The notes: generated by a model not told the origin, from the sequence alone. A stretch of 41,625 nucleotides of DNA from Mycobacterium sp. ACS4331 (GCF_001667265.1 NZ_LZHW01000058.1:1-41625); one strand, 5' to 3'. Numbered from the stretch's first letter, positions 33,012 through 41,625 are shown. Numbers and translations are program-made.

Positions 33012-33734
33012 GTGGATTACGCGCAGGAGTTCCTCGACGAGGTGAGCCGGTTCGGCGACATCGTCTTCGCGGCCGACCCGGAGGCGGCGGTGCCGTCCTG
33101 CCCGGGATGGACCATGACCCAGCTGTTCCGCCACGTCGGCCGCGGAAACCGCTGGTCCGCCCAGATCATCGCGGACCGGAGGGACACCGCACTGGACCCA
33201 CGGGAGGTCCGCGACGGCAGACCGCCCGCCGATGACAAAGACGCCCGCCAGTGGCTCGTCGACGGCGGGCGGGCACTGCTCGACGCCGTCGGCAGCACCG
33301 GCGCCGACACCCCGGTCTGGACGTTCACCGGCCCCCAGCGTGCCGACTGGTGGGTGCGCCGCCGCCTGCATGAGGTGCTGGTGCACCGCGCGGATGCGGC
33401 GCTGGCCGCCGGGGTCGACTTCGAGGCGGACCCGGTGGTGGCCGCCGACGCGATCAGCGAATGGCTGGGCCTGGCGGCGATGCTGTCACCGGGCATCGGC
33501 GAGTCCTCGGTGCACCTGCATGCCACTGACGAGGGCCTGGGCTCCGAGGGGGAGTGGCTGATCACGGGCAAGGCGTTCTCGCATGAGCACGGCAAGGCCG
33601 ACGCCGCGGTGCGCGGACCCGTCACCGACCTGTTGCTGATCACCACCAACCGGCGTCCCGTCGCCGACACCGACGTCGAGGTGTTCGGTGACGAGCAGGT
33701 GCTGCAGTCCTGGTTGGCCGGATCCAAGCTGTGA
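33012..33734 (+). CDS. Mycothiol-dependent maleylpyruvate isomerase-family (DinB-like) protein
   Basis: A 240-aa protein, GTG start. The N-terminal part is a four-helix DinB-like fold typical of the MDMPI family: PSCPGWTMTQLFRHVGRGNR (metal His in LFRHVG) and RRRLHEVLVHRADAALAAGV with the second metal His residues in LHEVLVHRAD. The C-terminal domain (SVHLHATDEGLGSEGEW, VRGPVTDLLLITTNRRP) is the usual MDMPI C-terminal domain. Members use mycothiol in isomerisation or conjugation reactions; the substrate is unknown. It lies between udgA and an NTF2-like gene. Confidence 0.8.
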   Translation: MDYAQEFLDEVSRFGDIVFAADPEAAVPSCPGWTMTQLFRHVGRGNRWSAQIIADRRDTALDPREVRDGRPPADDKDARQWLVDGGRALLDAVGSTGADTPVWTFTGPQRADWWVRRRLHEVLVHRADAALAAGVDFEADPVVAADAISEWLGLAAMLSPGIGESSVHLHATDEGLGSEGEWLITGKAFSHEHGKADAAVRGPVTDLLLITTNRRPVADTDVEVFGDEQVLQSWLAGSKL

Positions 33735-33753
33735 CTGGGATAGGTTTTCTGTC

Positions 33754-34110
33754 ATGACGACTTCGGAGATCGCCACCGTACTGGCCTGGCACGACGCGCT
33801 CAACGAACGGGATATCGACACGTTGCTCAAGCTGTCCAGCGACGACATCGAGATCGGCGACGCCCGCGGTGCGGTGCTGGGCCGCGCGGCCCTGCGGGAC
33901 TGGGCGCAGAACGCGCCGACCTCCGTCACGGTCGGAGACCTCTACGTGCACGACGGTGTCGTGGTCGCCGAGCAGACGCTGGCCGACGGTTCGACGCAGG
34001 CCACGGCCTTCCGGGTGGTCCACGACCACGTGACGTCGGCGTTCCGGCACGACGACCTGGCCTCAGCACTCGCGGCCACGGACCTGACCGAGGATGACCT
34101 GGACGCCTGA
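33754..34110 (+). CDS. Small NTF2/SnoaL-like protein
   Basis: A 118-aa protein with the SnoaL-like start ([40 protein letters not shown]) and strands [30 protein letters not shown]. It is a single cone-shaped barrel domain without a recognisable catalytic set. ATG-33754 is chosen for this standard N-terminus. Its TGA overlaps the rmlA ATG by one base (TGATG), so the two are translationally coupled. Confidence 0.7.
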   Translation: MTTSEIATVLAWHDALNERDIDTLLKLSSDDIEIGDARGAVLGRAALRDWAQNAPTSVTVGDLYVHDGVVVAEQTLADGSTQATAFRVVHDHVTSAFRHDDLASALAATDLTEDDLDA

Positions 34111-34973
34111 TGCGCGGGATCATCCTGGCGGGCGGTTCAGGCACGCGTCTGTATCCGATCACCAAGGGCGTCAGCAAGCAGTTGCTGCCGGTGTACGACA
34201 AACCCCTGATCTACTACCCGTTGTCCACCCTGATGATGGCGGGCATTCGCGACATCCTGGTCATCACCACCACCCACGAGTCCGCGGCGTTTCAGCGTCT
34301 GCTCGGTGACGGGTCGGAGCTGGGCGTCGCGATCACCTACGCGACACAGGACCGGCCCGACGGCCTGGCGCAGGCGTTCGTGATCGGCGCCGAGCACATC
34401 GGCACCGACCGGGTGGCGCTGGCCTTGGGCGACAACATCTTCTACGGCCCCGGGCTGGGAACCAGTCTGCGCCGGTTCCACGATGTCGACGGCGGCGCGA
34501 TCTTCGCCTACCGGGTGGCCGACCCGTCGGCCTACGGCGTCGTCGAATTCGATGAGGCCGGCACCGCGGTGTCACTGGAGGAGAAACCCGCCATCCCCAA
34601 GTCGCACTATGCGGTACCGGGGCTGTACTTCTACGACAACGACGTCGTCGAGATCGCCCGCTCGTTGAAGCCTTCGGCGCGCGGCGAATTCGAGATCACC
34701 GAGATCAACCAGAGATACCTGGAACAGGGGCGGCTGCATGTCGATGTGATGGCGCGCGGCACGGCATGGCTGGACACCGGCACCTTCGACTCGCTGCTGG
34801 ACGCCAGCGACTTCGTCCGCACCATCGAGCGCCGGCAGGGCCTGAAGATCTCCATCCCGGAGGAGGTCGCCTGGCGGATGGGCTTCATCGACGACGAGCA
34901 GTTGGCCCAGCGCGCCCACACGCTGCTCAACTCCGGCTACGGCGCGTACCTGCTGGAGTTGCTGGACCGGTAG
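34110..34973 (+). CDS. rmlA: Glucose-1-phosphate thymidylyltransferase
   Basis: A 287-aa nucleotidyltransferase. The signature is [20 protein letters not shown] with [11 protein letters not shown]. Further RmlA motifs are [33 protein letters not shown] and [17 protein letters not shown]. It joins dTTP and glucose-1-phosphate to dTDP-glucose, the first step to dTDP-rhamnose, which links arabinogalactan to peptidoglycan in mycobacteria. Its 3' end overlaps the convergent YibE/F gene by 47 bp. Confidence 0.95.
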   Translation: MRGIILAGGSGTRLYPITKGVSKQLLPVYDKPLIYYPLSTLMMAGIRDILVITTTHESAAFQRLLGDGSELGVAITYATQDRPDGLAQAFVIGAEHIGTDRVALALGDNIFYGPGLGTSLRRFHDVDGGAIFAYRVADPSAYGVVEFDEAGTAVSLEEKPAIPKSHYAVPGLYFYDNDVVEIARSLKPSARGEFEITEINQRYLEQGRLHVDVMARGTAWLDTGTFDSLLDASDFVRTIERRQGLKISIPEEVAWRMGFIDDEQLAQRAHTLLNSGYGAYLLELLDR

Positions 34974-36180
34974 CCAGCGCCGCGGCGATCGCCGTCGTCA
35001 ACGGCACCGACAGCGCCAATGCGATGCCGCCGACCGCGGATCGCGCGATCTCGATGGCCACGGCCTCGCTGGTCAGCACGTCGCCCAGCGAGCGGTTGGC
35101 CACGCTGAACAACAGCAGCAGTGGCAGTGAACTGCCCGCGTATGCCAGCACCAGCGTGTATACCGTGCTGGCGATGTGATCGCGGCCCACCCGCATGGCA
35201 CCGGCGAAAACGGCTCGCCGCGAGGTGTTCTCACCCACATTCGCCAGCTCGAACGCCGTCGAGGCCTGCGTGACGGTCACGTCGTTGAGCACGCCGAGGG
35301 AGCCGATGATGAACCCGGCCAGCAGCAGGCCGGTGATCGAGATGTGGCCGAGGTACGCGGCGACCTCGTTGTTCTGGTCTTCGGACAGGCCGGTCAGGTT
35401 GACCAGTTCGATTGCCGCCCACGACAGCCCGGCCGCCAGCAGCAGTGACGTCAACGTGCCGAGCAGGGCGGCACTGGTGCGCAGGCTCACACCGTGCGCA
35501 AGGTAGATCACCGCATAGAGGATGGCCGAGGACGCCACCAGCGCCACCGGCACCGCCGGGGAACCATCCCGGAGGGCGGGCAGCAGGAACACCACCAGCA
35601 CCCCGAAGGCGACCGCGATGCCGATGAGGGCCCGCAGGCCCCGCCACCGGGCCACCGCGACGATCACCACCGCGAACGCGACCGCCAGGCCCGCCAACGG
35701 CCAGGTGCGCTCATAGTCGTAGAACGCATACGTCGTGACGCCCTGCGGGTCCACCTGGCGGATGATCCGGATATGTTCTCCGGCAGCCAGATTCGGCTGG
35801 CCGGGACCCGGGGTGAACTCCAGCAGCGTGTCGGCGCCGCGGTTGGGCCCCGAGGTGATCTCGATCCGGGCGTATACACATTCCCCGGCGCCTGAGATGC
35901 CGGGCAGGGGGTTCCCCGTGAGGACCTGGCCTGAGGAGGGGCTGCCGCAGTCGCCGAGGGCACTGGAGCGGACGTCGCCGGCCTCGGTCGTCACCGCCCC
36001 GCCCGAGGAGTTCTGGTAGGGCAGGGGGATGTCCGCCTTCTGCTGGCTGGGCCACAGCAGGACAGCACCGACGACGGTGAGGACGCCGATCGCGATCAGC
36101 AGGAGGACCACGACCCTGGCGGCCAACGGGCCCAGGGGCGCGGGTCCCGAACCGTGGGAATGAGAATGCGAGTGGGCCAC
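34927..36180 (-). CDS. YibE/F-like multipass membrane protein
   Basis: A 417-aa protein. A His/Ser-rich N-terminus ([12 protein letters not shown], possibly metal binding) precedes a membrane helix, an external domain of about 110 residues (LPLPYQ- to [11 protein letters not shown], containing [20 protein letters not shown]), and then seven or more helices with the YibE/F core: GRLGLR-type [51 protein letters not shown] and [20 protein letters not shown]. Function is unknown; a transporter role has been proposed for the family. It is convergent with rmlA. Confidence 0.8.
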   Translation of the reverse strand: MAHSHSHSHGSGPAPLGPLAARVVVLLLIAIGVLTVVGAVLLWPSQQKADIPLPYQNSSGGAVTTEAGDVRSSALGDCGSPSSGQVLTGNPLPGISGAGECVYARIEITSGPNRGADTLLEFTPGPGQPNLAAGEHIRIIRQVDPQGVTTYAFYDYERTWPLAGLAVAFAVVIVAVARWRGLRALIGIAVAFGVLVVFLLPALRDGSPAVPVALVASSAILYAVIYLAHGVSLRTSAALLGTLTSLLLAAGLSWAAIELVNLTGLSEDQNNEVAAYLGHISITGLLLAGFIIGSLGVLNDVTVTQASTAFELANVGENTSRRAVFAGAMRVGRDHIASTVYTLVLAYAGSSLPLLLLFSVANRSLGDVLTSEAVAIEIARSAVGGIALALSVPLTTAIAAALATGPATPAGTRRSRS

Positions 36181-36625
36181 CCGGTCAGGCTAGAGGGCGG
36201 GTCTGTGCGGCCGCGGCGGCGGGCGGCGCACCTGCCGACGATCGCGAATTCAATGGCGATCAATTCCGGACAGCATTTCGTGCAATATTCGAAAATGGGC
36301 ACATTTTTGTGCTGCATATCGTCGCAATCCTGTGATGGAACTCACGGATTGTTCACAAGGGTGCAGATGCGGGGGTCCGGCATGTGTGGTCGACTTGCTG
36401 AGTCGGTATTGAGCGACACTTTGTATCGCGTTCTGTGCACTGGGGGACATTTCCGCGAGTTTGCCGACGTGACTTCTACGCTGGGGGGCGGGTAGTGCAG
36501 GTTCATCACCACTAGGCAGTTTCGGCATGTTCCTTTTCGCGGCGCTCTGAGGCGTTGCGCGATTCCTGGCGCCGTCTGCGTAAGTACTCATCTGAATTAT
36601 TTATCGCCGGAAGGTGATGATCGAA
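36181..36625. other. Long AT-richer divergent intergenic region
   Basis: No credible gene is seen. Base composition is clearly lower in GC than the neighbours. It contains a small hairpin, GCACA (36299-36303) and TGTGC (36308-36312) around TTTT, and a near-perfect CRP-type site at 36331-36346. The leader of the glycosyltransferase mRNA may be long; no known riboswitch consensus was recognised. Confidence 0.6.
36331..36346. promoter_or_regulatory. CRP-like site upstream of the glycosyltransferase gene
   Basis: TGTGA (36331-36335), six bases, TCACG (36342-36346) matches nine of ten consensus positions of the CRP motif. It lies about 280 bp before the glycosyltransferase start and 150 bp before the divergent YibE/F gene. 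Control by cAMP is inferred. Confidence 0.4.
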
Positions 36626-38902
36626 ATGTCTTTGAAACGGCTCTATATTGTTCGGTTTCTGGCGCTCCTGGTGGTTTCGCTGGGTATCGCCTATCTCACC
36701 TGGCGCTGGTCGAGCACGATCGCCTGGGATGCGTGGTGGATCGCCGTCCCACTGGTGTTGGCCGAGACCTACAGCCTCAGCGAGTCGATTCTCTACGGCC
36801 TGACGATGTGGAACGCGCGGCGACGACCCCCGCCGCCGGCGGCACCGACCGATCGTTCCGTCGACGTCTTCATCGCGACCTACAACGAACCGCTGGACAT
36901 CGTGCTGCAGACCGCGGTCGCGGCCCGGCATATGACCTATCCGCACAAGACCTGGATCCTCGACGACGGTGACCGGCCCGAGTTCGCGCGGGCCGCCGAA
37001 CTCGTCGGAGTCGGATACCTCACCCGGGGACCGGAATGGGATGGCCGACCCAGATTCGCCAAGGCGGGCAATGTGAACAACGCCCTGTTTCAAACCTCAG
37101 GGGAGTTCATCGCCGTCCTGGACGCCGATCAGGTTCCCCAACCGGAGTTCCTCGACCGCGTCCTCGGCTACTTCACCGACCCCGAGGTGGCCTTCGTGCA
37201 GACGCCGCAGCAGTTCTGGAACACCCCGCCCGCGGACCCCCTGGGAAGTCAGGCGGATCTGTTCTACGGCCCGATTCAGCAGGGCAAGGACGGCTGGGGG
37301 GCGGCATTCTTCTGCGGGTCGAACGCCGTGCTTCGCCGTGAAGCGCTGATGGCACTGGGGTTGACCATGTTCTCCCGCACCGCGGCCGAACGGGTCCGGC
37401 GGGAACTGCGCCGCGGACGTACTCAGGTCGACGCCGTGCTGTGCGCGCTGACCGCCGACGAGCGCAGCATCGCGGACTCCGCGCAGTGTGCGCTGGACAT
37501 TCTCGTTCGCGCCGAGGCGCGCGTCAGAACCGGTGACGTGCTCGCCGAGGTGACCTACGACGTGCGCCGCGAGTTCGCGGCGCTGATCGGCCGTGGACGC
37601 GTCTCCGAGGCGCTGGGGCGGGTGCTCATCCAGATCGTCGAGCGCGCCGACGTGGCACGCACCGATCAGGCGCTCGCCATCGACCCCATCACCACGTCGT
37701 CGATCACCGAGGACATGGCCACGGCGATGCACCTGCATGCGCTGGGGTGGGCGAGTGTCTACCACCACGAAGTCCTGGTCCGCGGACTGGCCCCCGAGGA
37801 CGTCCGCAGCATGCTGACCCAGCGACAGAGGTGGGCGACGGGAACGATGCAGGTCTTCTTCTCGGACAATCCGCTGTTCATCAAGGGCCTCACCGTGGGG
37901 CAGCGCCTGATGTATCTGGCCACGATGACCAGCTATCTCAACGGCTTCGCCGCAGCGGTCTACATCGTCGCACCAGTCGTGTTCCTCACCACCGGCATCT
38001 TCCCGATCCACACCGACACCACGGCGTTCTTCGTCTACTTCATGCCGTTCTTCATCCTGTGCCAGGCACTGTTCCTGTTGGCGGGCAACGGTTCCCGGGG
38101 TCTGTGGCGCGGCCAGCAGATGTCGTTCGCGCTGTTTCCCACCTGGATCAAGGCCACCGTGACCGGCGCCCGGGCCGCATACTTCGGTAAGACGGTGAAG
38201 TTCTCCGTGACCAGCAAGACCAGGCAGGACACCGGACGGGGATACGGCTACGTGCTGCCGCAGCTGATCGCGATCGGCGCGCTGTTGACCGCGGCGGTGA
38301 TCGGTGTGGTCGCCGCATCCGGGGGCCAGAGGCCGCTGCTGGCAACGCAGCTGACTCTTGGGTGGGTGGCCATCGAGATCGCCCTGCTGTGGTCCATGGT
38401 GCGCGCGGCCCGCTATGACGGGCCGGGTGCGCAGATCGACTGTCCCATCGCGGCGCCGGTCCTCGCGGAGGCGGACGCCGTCGTGGCGCAGGTGGCCGCG
38501 GAGCAGCGCGGAGCCGTCCCGGTGCCCCCGGGCGCGCACCCCGCGCGTGCACAGCGGGACCGAGGTCGGGACGAGGGCATCTCGGCCGCCGCGATGGCGA
38601 TCCGCTGCGATGTGCGCAGGTTCGACGCCGACGAGGCGCTGCGACTGCGGGCTTTCGTCGCCGAATCCGCAGCCGCACCCCTGGTGTTCATCGATGTGGG
38701 CGGTGTGGAGTCGGTGACGCCGTCGGGTGTCGCGGCGATGCTCGAACTGCTGCGGATGGTCCGCGCCCGAGGCGGCGAACTGAGGCTGTTCGGGGCCTCG
38801 AGCGCGTTCGAGCGCGCGCACCGCGTGATGGAGTTGGCCAGGGTCACCCCCCTGCATCCCGACCATGCCGACGCGTCCGCGCGGCTGGCCCTGAGAGCCT
38901 AG
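36626..38902 (+). CDS. BcsA-like processive glycosyltransferase with C-terminal STAS domain
   Basis: A 758-aa membrane GT2 enzyme. Two N-terminal helices precede the catalytic domain with DDG (about 113), DxD (Asp166, Asp168 in VLDADQVPQ), TED (361-363) and QRQRW (399-403). Further helices and a cytoplasmic STAS fold (about 657-745: IRCDVRRFDADEAL, VVFIDVGG-type PLVFIDVGGVESVTPSGVAA) follow. FFCGSNAVLRRE (Cys230) and TED are 131 residues apart, against about 25 in BcsA, so about 105 helical residues are inserted. No PilZ domain is present. It should extrude a beta-linked polysaccharide. ATG-36626 is preferred because GGAAGG is 11 nt upstream; ATG-36617 is possible. Confidence 0.8.
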   Translation: MSLKRLYIVRFLALLVVSLGIAYLTWRWSSTIAWDAWWIAVPLVLAETYSLSESILYGLTMWNARRRPPPPAAPTDRSVDVFIATYNEPLDIVLQTAVAARHMTYPHKTWILDDGDRPEFARAAELVGVGYLTRGPEWDGRPRFAKAGNVNNALFQTSGEFIAVLDADQVPQPEFLDRVLGYFTDPEVAFVQTPQQFWNTPPADPLGSQADLFYGPIQQGKDGWGAAFFCGSNAVLRREALMALGLTMFSRTAAERVRRELRRGRTQVDAVLCALTADERSIADSAQCALDILVRAEARVRTGDVLAEVTYDVRREFAALIGRGRVSEALGRVLIQIVERADVARTDQALAIDPITTSSITEDMATAMHLHALGWASVYHHEVLVRGLAPEDVRSMLTQRQRWATGTMQVFFSDNPLFIKGLTVGQRLMYLATMTSYLNGFAAAVYIVAPVVFLTTGIFPIHTDTTAFFVYFMPFFILCQALFLLAGNGSRGLWRGQQMSFALFPTWIKATVTGARAAYFGKTVKFSVTSKTRQDTGRGYGYVLPQLIAIGALLTAAVIGVVAASGGQRPLLATQLTLGWVAIEIALLWSMVRAARYDGPGAQIDCPIAAPVLAEADAVVAQVAAEQRGAVPVPPGAHPARAQRDRGRDEGISAAAMAIRCDVRRFDADEALRLRAFVAESAAAPLVFIDVGGVESVTPSGVAAMLELLRMVRARGGELRLFGASSAFERAHRVMELARVTPLHPDHADASARLALRA

Positions 38903-38911
38903 GCCACAGGC

Positions 38912-39883
38912 TCAGGGCGACGGGCGACGGGCGAGTTCGTCATGGAACGCATCCTGGGATCCGGCCGAGGAGTTGAAGCGCCAGTCGCGCTCCTTGACCA
39001 TCTGGAACCACACGAACCCGGCCACCCGCTCCTGGTGGGACAGGAAGGCGAACAACCGCTGGATCCAGCGGGCTTTGTCGACGCCGGACTGCGGCCCCTC
39101 GACGCTCGCGGTCTCCCCGATCAGGATCGGGTGCGCGGAGTCGAGGCCGCGCAGCTGATCGAGACCGGGGCCGAAGATGTCCTCGGGTTCCCGCCACGTG
39201 CGTCCGTCCCCGTCGCCCCAGTTGTAGCCGTCGAGGCAGAGCACGTCGACGGCGTCGGAGCCGGGGAAGGCCGCCGCCATATCGCTGGAACCCTCGTTCG
39301 GCGCGTCGGGACACCACATGAACGAGACGTTGTCGGCGCCCCGGAGCGCGAAGCGCTCTCGGACGTGATGCCACGCCGCGAGGAAGTCGGCCGCGGTGTT
39401 GCCGTTCACCCCCACCGACCACGGGTAGTGGTCGCTGTTCATCTCATGGCCGAACCGCACCAGCACGGGCTTTCCCCACTCCGCCAGATTGCTTGCCCAG
39501 GAGTCCAATTGGGCGTCGAACTCGCCCAGCGGAAACCGCGACAGCGCGTAGGCCGGCTGGCTGGTCCCCATCCCTGGACGCCACGGCTCCAACGTGACGA
39601 TCGGAGTCGCGCCGGTCTCGGCGATGCGGTCGAGTTCGGGGATCGGGGTGCGCTCGTCGATCCCGGCGAACCGCACGATGTAGTCCGGAGTCGAACCCGC
39701 CATCTGCGCCACGGTGCGGAAATCGCTGGACTGGGACTGATCGTCGGGCAGGAAGACGCCCCACTTCAGGCGGTGCTGTCCCGACTCCGAACCCGCGGAC
39801 TGCGTGCCACAGGCGGCGAGCAGTGCCACAGCGATCAGCCAGGCGCCGTGGCGGCGGCCGTGTGGGGATCGGGCGGGTTGCAT
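38912..39883 (-). CDS. GH26-like glycoside hydrolase lipoprotein
   Basis: A 323-aa lipoprotein: signal peptide with lipobox LLAAC (Cys25). The mature part has the beta/alpha-barrel layout of GH26 beta-mannanases and related enzymes: acid/base candidate Glu147 in LVRFGHEMNSDHYPW, and nucleophile candidate Glu257 in PILIGETASVEG. GLDGYNWGDGDG-type LCLDGYNWGDGDGRTW is also typical. It probably cuts or edits a beta-linked polysaccharide outside the membrane. It is tail to tail with the glycosyltransferase gene (9 bp apart) and divergent from a second GH26-like gene. Confidence 0.8.
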   Translation of the reverse strand: MQPARSPHGRRHGAWLIAVALLAACGTQSAGSESGQHRLKWGVFLPDDQSQSSDFRTVAQMAGSTPDYIVRFAGIDERTPIPELDRIAETGATPIVTLEPWRPGMGTSQPAYALSRFPLGEFDAQLDSWASNLAEWGKPVLVRFGHEMNSDHYPWSVGVNGNTAADFLAAWHHVRERFALRGADNVSFMWCPDAPNEGSSDMAAAFPGSDAVDVLCLDGYNWGDGDGRTWREPEDIFGPGLDQLRGLDSAHPILIGETASVEGPQSGVDKARWIQRLFAFLSHQERVAGFVWFQMVKERDWRFNSSAGSQDAFHDELARRPSP

Positions 39884-39959
39884 GACTCATCATAACGACA
39901 ACGGTCAATCACATTCATCTTCAACAGTTTTCACCTCCAAGAAACAGGGAGTTGATGAC

Positions 39960-41192
39960 GTGGTCTCAGATCTTCTGGACGAGGATTCGTTCCGTGCGCA
40001 TCCGCCCCGGCGGCGCCGCCGGGGTCAGAATGTCTTGATTCCGGTGATGATCATGGTTGTCGCGGTGGCCGGTGTGCTGTTCGTGGAACCGCGGATCCAA
40101 CCGCTGCAGGAACTTCTGGGGCGCTGCCAGGTCAAGAACGCCGCCTCGGTGATCCCCACGAGCGGCGTGTTGTTCGGCGTGAACCTGGACTGGAAGTCCG
40201 AGACGCTCGCCGAGCACCGCGACAATATGGGGCACCGACCAGCCGTCGCGGTGCAGTTCTCCGACATCCCCTATGACCGCGACACCTGGGAGCATGCGAA
40301 AAGCGCTGTCACGCAGGTGAAAGAGAACGGCGGTGCGATGGTGCTGACGCTCGAACCACATGGTGGACTGGATACGTTGAGCCCCGACGTGATCCGAACT
40401 CTGGCCTACGATCTGCTCGCGTTGAACGACCAGGGTGTGCCCGTGATCGTCAGGTTGGCACACGAGATGAACGGCTCGTGGTACGCCTGGGGGCAGCAAC
40501 CCGAGCATTACAGGTGGGTGTTCCGGCAGGTCGCCGACGCGATCCACCGCGTGGCCCCGGGATCGGCGATGATGTGGGCGCCCAACTACGGAGGCGGCTA
40601 CCCGTTCGCCGGGGGACAGTACGCAGCCAAACCCGGGACGCCGGACTTTCTGGCGCTCGACACCGATCGCGACGGCGCGCTCACCATGGCCGACGACCCC
40701 TACGGCCCGTACTACCCGGGTGACGAGTACGTCGACTGGGTGGGAATATCGCTGTACCACTGGGGAAACCAGCGTCCCTGGGGAAACAACGAGATCACCG
40801 AACCCGGCAAGTTCGTCGACATGCTCACCGGCAACTACAACGGCACCGCGGGTGACGATCTCGGCGTGCCGGACTTCTATCAGGTGTATGGCCAGGAGCG
40901 CCGGCATCCTGTAGCCGTCGTCGAGACCGCGGCGATATTCACTCCGTCCCGGGCCGGGCAGAGCGAACTCGCCGTCAAACGGGCCTGGTGGCGGCAGGTC
41001 TTCGCCGAGGAGACACACCGCCGATTCCCGCAGTTGAAGATGATCAACTGGTTCGAGTGGAAGAAGTTCGAGATCGAGATCAACGACTGGGTCGACTGGC
41101 GCGCCGCCGGATCGGATGCGATCCGAGACGCCTTCATCGCCGACCTGCCGGACTGGCTGACCTACGCCGGTGAATTGGATGTCTGCGGATGA
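39960..41192 (+). CDS. Membrane-anchored GH26-like glycoside hydrolase
   Basis: A 410-aa protein. A short basic cytoplasmic tail (RAHPPRRRRRGQ), one membrane helix (about 25-43) and an outer GH26-like barrel are seen, with acid/base candidate Glu169 in VIVRLAHEMNGSWYAWG and nucleophile candidate Glu322 in PVAVVETAAIFTP. The DYVDWVGIS-type EYVDWVGISLYHWG and NWFEWKKFE motifs are also present. GTG-39960 (GGGA nine bases before) is preferred over ATG-39882, which would overlap the start codon of the divergent lipoprotein gene. It is paralogous in plan to that lipoprotein. The next lipoprotein gene overlaps its stop by 4 bp (ATGA). Confidence 0.8.
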   Translation: MVSDLLDEDSFRAHPPRRRRRGQNVLIPVMIMVVAVAGVLFVEPRIQPLQELLGRCQVKNAASVIPTSGVLFGVNLDWKSETLAEHRDNMGHRPAVAVQFSDIPYDRDTWEHAKSAVTQVKENGGAMVLTLEPHGGLDTLSPDVIRTLAYDLLALNDQGVPVIVRLAHEMNGSWYAWGQQPEHYRWVFRQVADAIHRVAPGSAMMWAPNYGGGYPFAGGQYAAKPGTPDFLALDTDRDGALTMADDPYGPYYPGDEYVDWVGISLYHWGNQRPWGNNEITEPGKFVDMLTGNYNGTAGDDLGVPDFYQVYGQERRHPVAVVETAAIFTPSRAGQSELAVKRAWWRQVFAEETHRRFPQLKMINWFEWKKFEIEINDWVDWRAAGSDAIRDAFIADLPDWLTYAGELDVCG

Positions 41193-41526
41193 CCAGGGCA
41201 CTGAGGATTCTGGTTGCGGCACTGTGCCTTGCGGGCTGTTCGCCTGAGCCGGCCCACGATCCGTCAGAACCTCCCACGTCGTTCCCGGTTCACACCCCAT
41301 CGGTGAACCCCTGGGCCGACAGTGATCTGTCCGCGGCGGTCGGGGCTCCGGCCGCGGTCGCGGGCAGCCTGGCCGGATACGCGTTCGACGCCGGGCAGAG
41401 TCAGCACCTGTTCTTCGCCGCAGCCCCCGACGGACATCTCCGTGAGATCTGGTGGGACTTCGAGGGCTGGCACACCACCGACCTCACGGCCGCGACCGGC
41501 GCGGCCGAGGCCGACCCGGAGTCGTT
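41189..41526 (+). CDS. Lipoprotein with lectin-like beta-propeller repeat (partial)
   Basis: The ATG at 41189 overlaps the previous stop codon. The protein begins MTRALRILVAALCLAGC with a lipobox (LAGC), then a Pro/Ser linker, then HLFFAAAPDGHLREIWWD and GWHTTDLTAATGA. The phrase DGHLxExWWDxxGWHxxDLTAATGA is the repeat unit of six- or seven-bladed fucose-lectin-type propellers. One blade is visible before the sequence turns into G/C homopolymers, so the length is unknown. Coupling to the GH26 gene suggests a glycan-binding partner. Confidence 0.65.
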
Positions 41527-41625
41527 GGGGGGGGGGGGGGGGGGGGGCGGGCCCCCCCCCCCCCCCGCGGGCCGGGAGCGCGCGCGGGGGCGCCACACCC
41601 ACCGACTGGCGGGGGGCGGGGGGGG
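41527..41625. other. Low-quality G/C homopolymer end
   Basis: A run of 21 G (41527-41547) is followed within a few bases by 15 C (41552-41566) and further G/C-only text that breaks the lipoprotein frame. This looks like a sequencing or assembly artefact at a contig end, not genuine sequence. Nothing should be annotated in it. Confidence 0.7.

Noticed and set aside
37097..38866. 589-codon open frame on the minus strand
   Set aside because: Shadow of the glycosyltransferase gene, whose motifs are unmistakable on the other strand.

Overview
The window is high-GC actinobacterial chromosome, most likely from a rapidly growing mycobacterium (Mycolicibacterium). The gene order L,D-transpeptidase-like, NTF2-like, 410-aa unknown, Pro/Thr-rich Hsp70-like, 127-aa unknown, exported HxD/HxH protein, tRNA-Gly, dcd, udgA, rmlA recalls Rv0309-Rv0313, Rv0320-Rv0322 and Rv0334 of M. 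tuberculosis. That comparison is from memory and was not computed. Several accessory cassettes sit between these genes.

Layout. 1-250: edge of an IS3-type transposase gene. 430-2190: tandem duplication of a membrane-protein gene, one copy frameshifted. 2.2-3.5 kb: secreted L,D-transpeptidase-like enzyme between two related palindromes, then an NTF2-like gene. 3.6-4.9 kb: four-LysM protein and a TetR regulator, divergent from a two-gene operon (4.9-7.2 kb) of an unknown protein and a DapB-like oxidoreductase. 7.2-10 kb: Hsp70-like envelope protein, its small partner and an exported cupin. 10-12.2 kb: FAD monooxygenase with a divergent TetR. 12.4-13.1 kb: exported LAS-type protein. 13.06-13.19 kb: glyoxalase remnant. 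13.35-15.27 kb: thiocyanate hydrolase operon in which the beta and alpha subunits are one fused protein. 15.2-18.7 kb: RarD-like transporter, a peptidoglycan amidase and a LysM-esterase.

19.1-28.9 kb is a complete form I (aerobic) CO dehydrogenase operon, coxM-S-L-I-D-G-E, reading leftwards. Its promoter carries a perfect CRP-type palindrome and faces a LysR regulator of the CutR type. The last gene, coupled to coxE by a 4-bp overlap, is an alpha/beta-hydrolase/class III nucleotide cyclase fusion. A cyclase inside an operon with a CRP-type site suggests a local cAMP loop.

28.9-36.2 kb holds tRNA-Gly, dcd, a Pro-rich membrane protein, udgA, two small enzymes, rmlA and a YibE/F-type membrane protein. 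36.2-41.5 kb looks like an exopolysaccharide cassette. It has a BcsA-like processive glycosyltransferase with an internal insertion of about 105 residues and a C-terminal STAS domain, two GH26-like proteins (one lipoprotein, one membrane anchored), and a lipoprotein that begins a lectin-like repeat. UDP-glucuronate and dTDP-glucose precursor genes lie just upstream. The last ~100 bases are G/C homopolymer noise.
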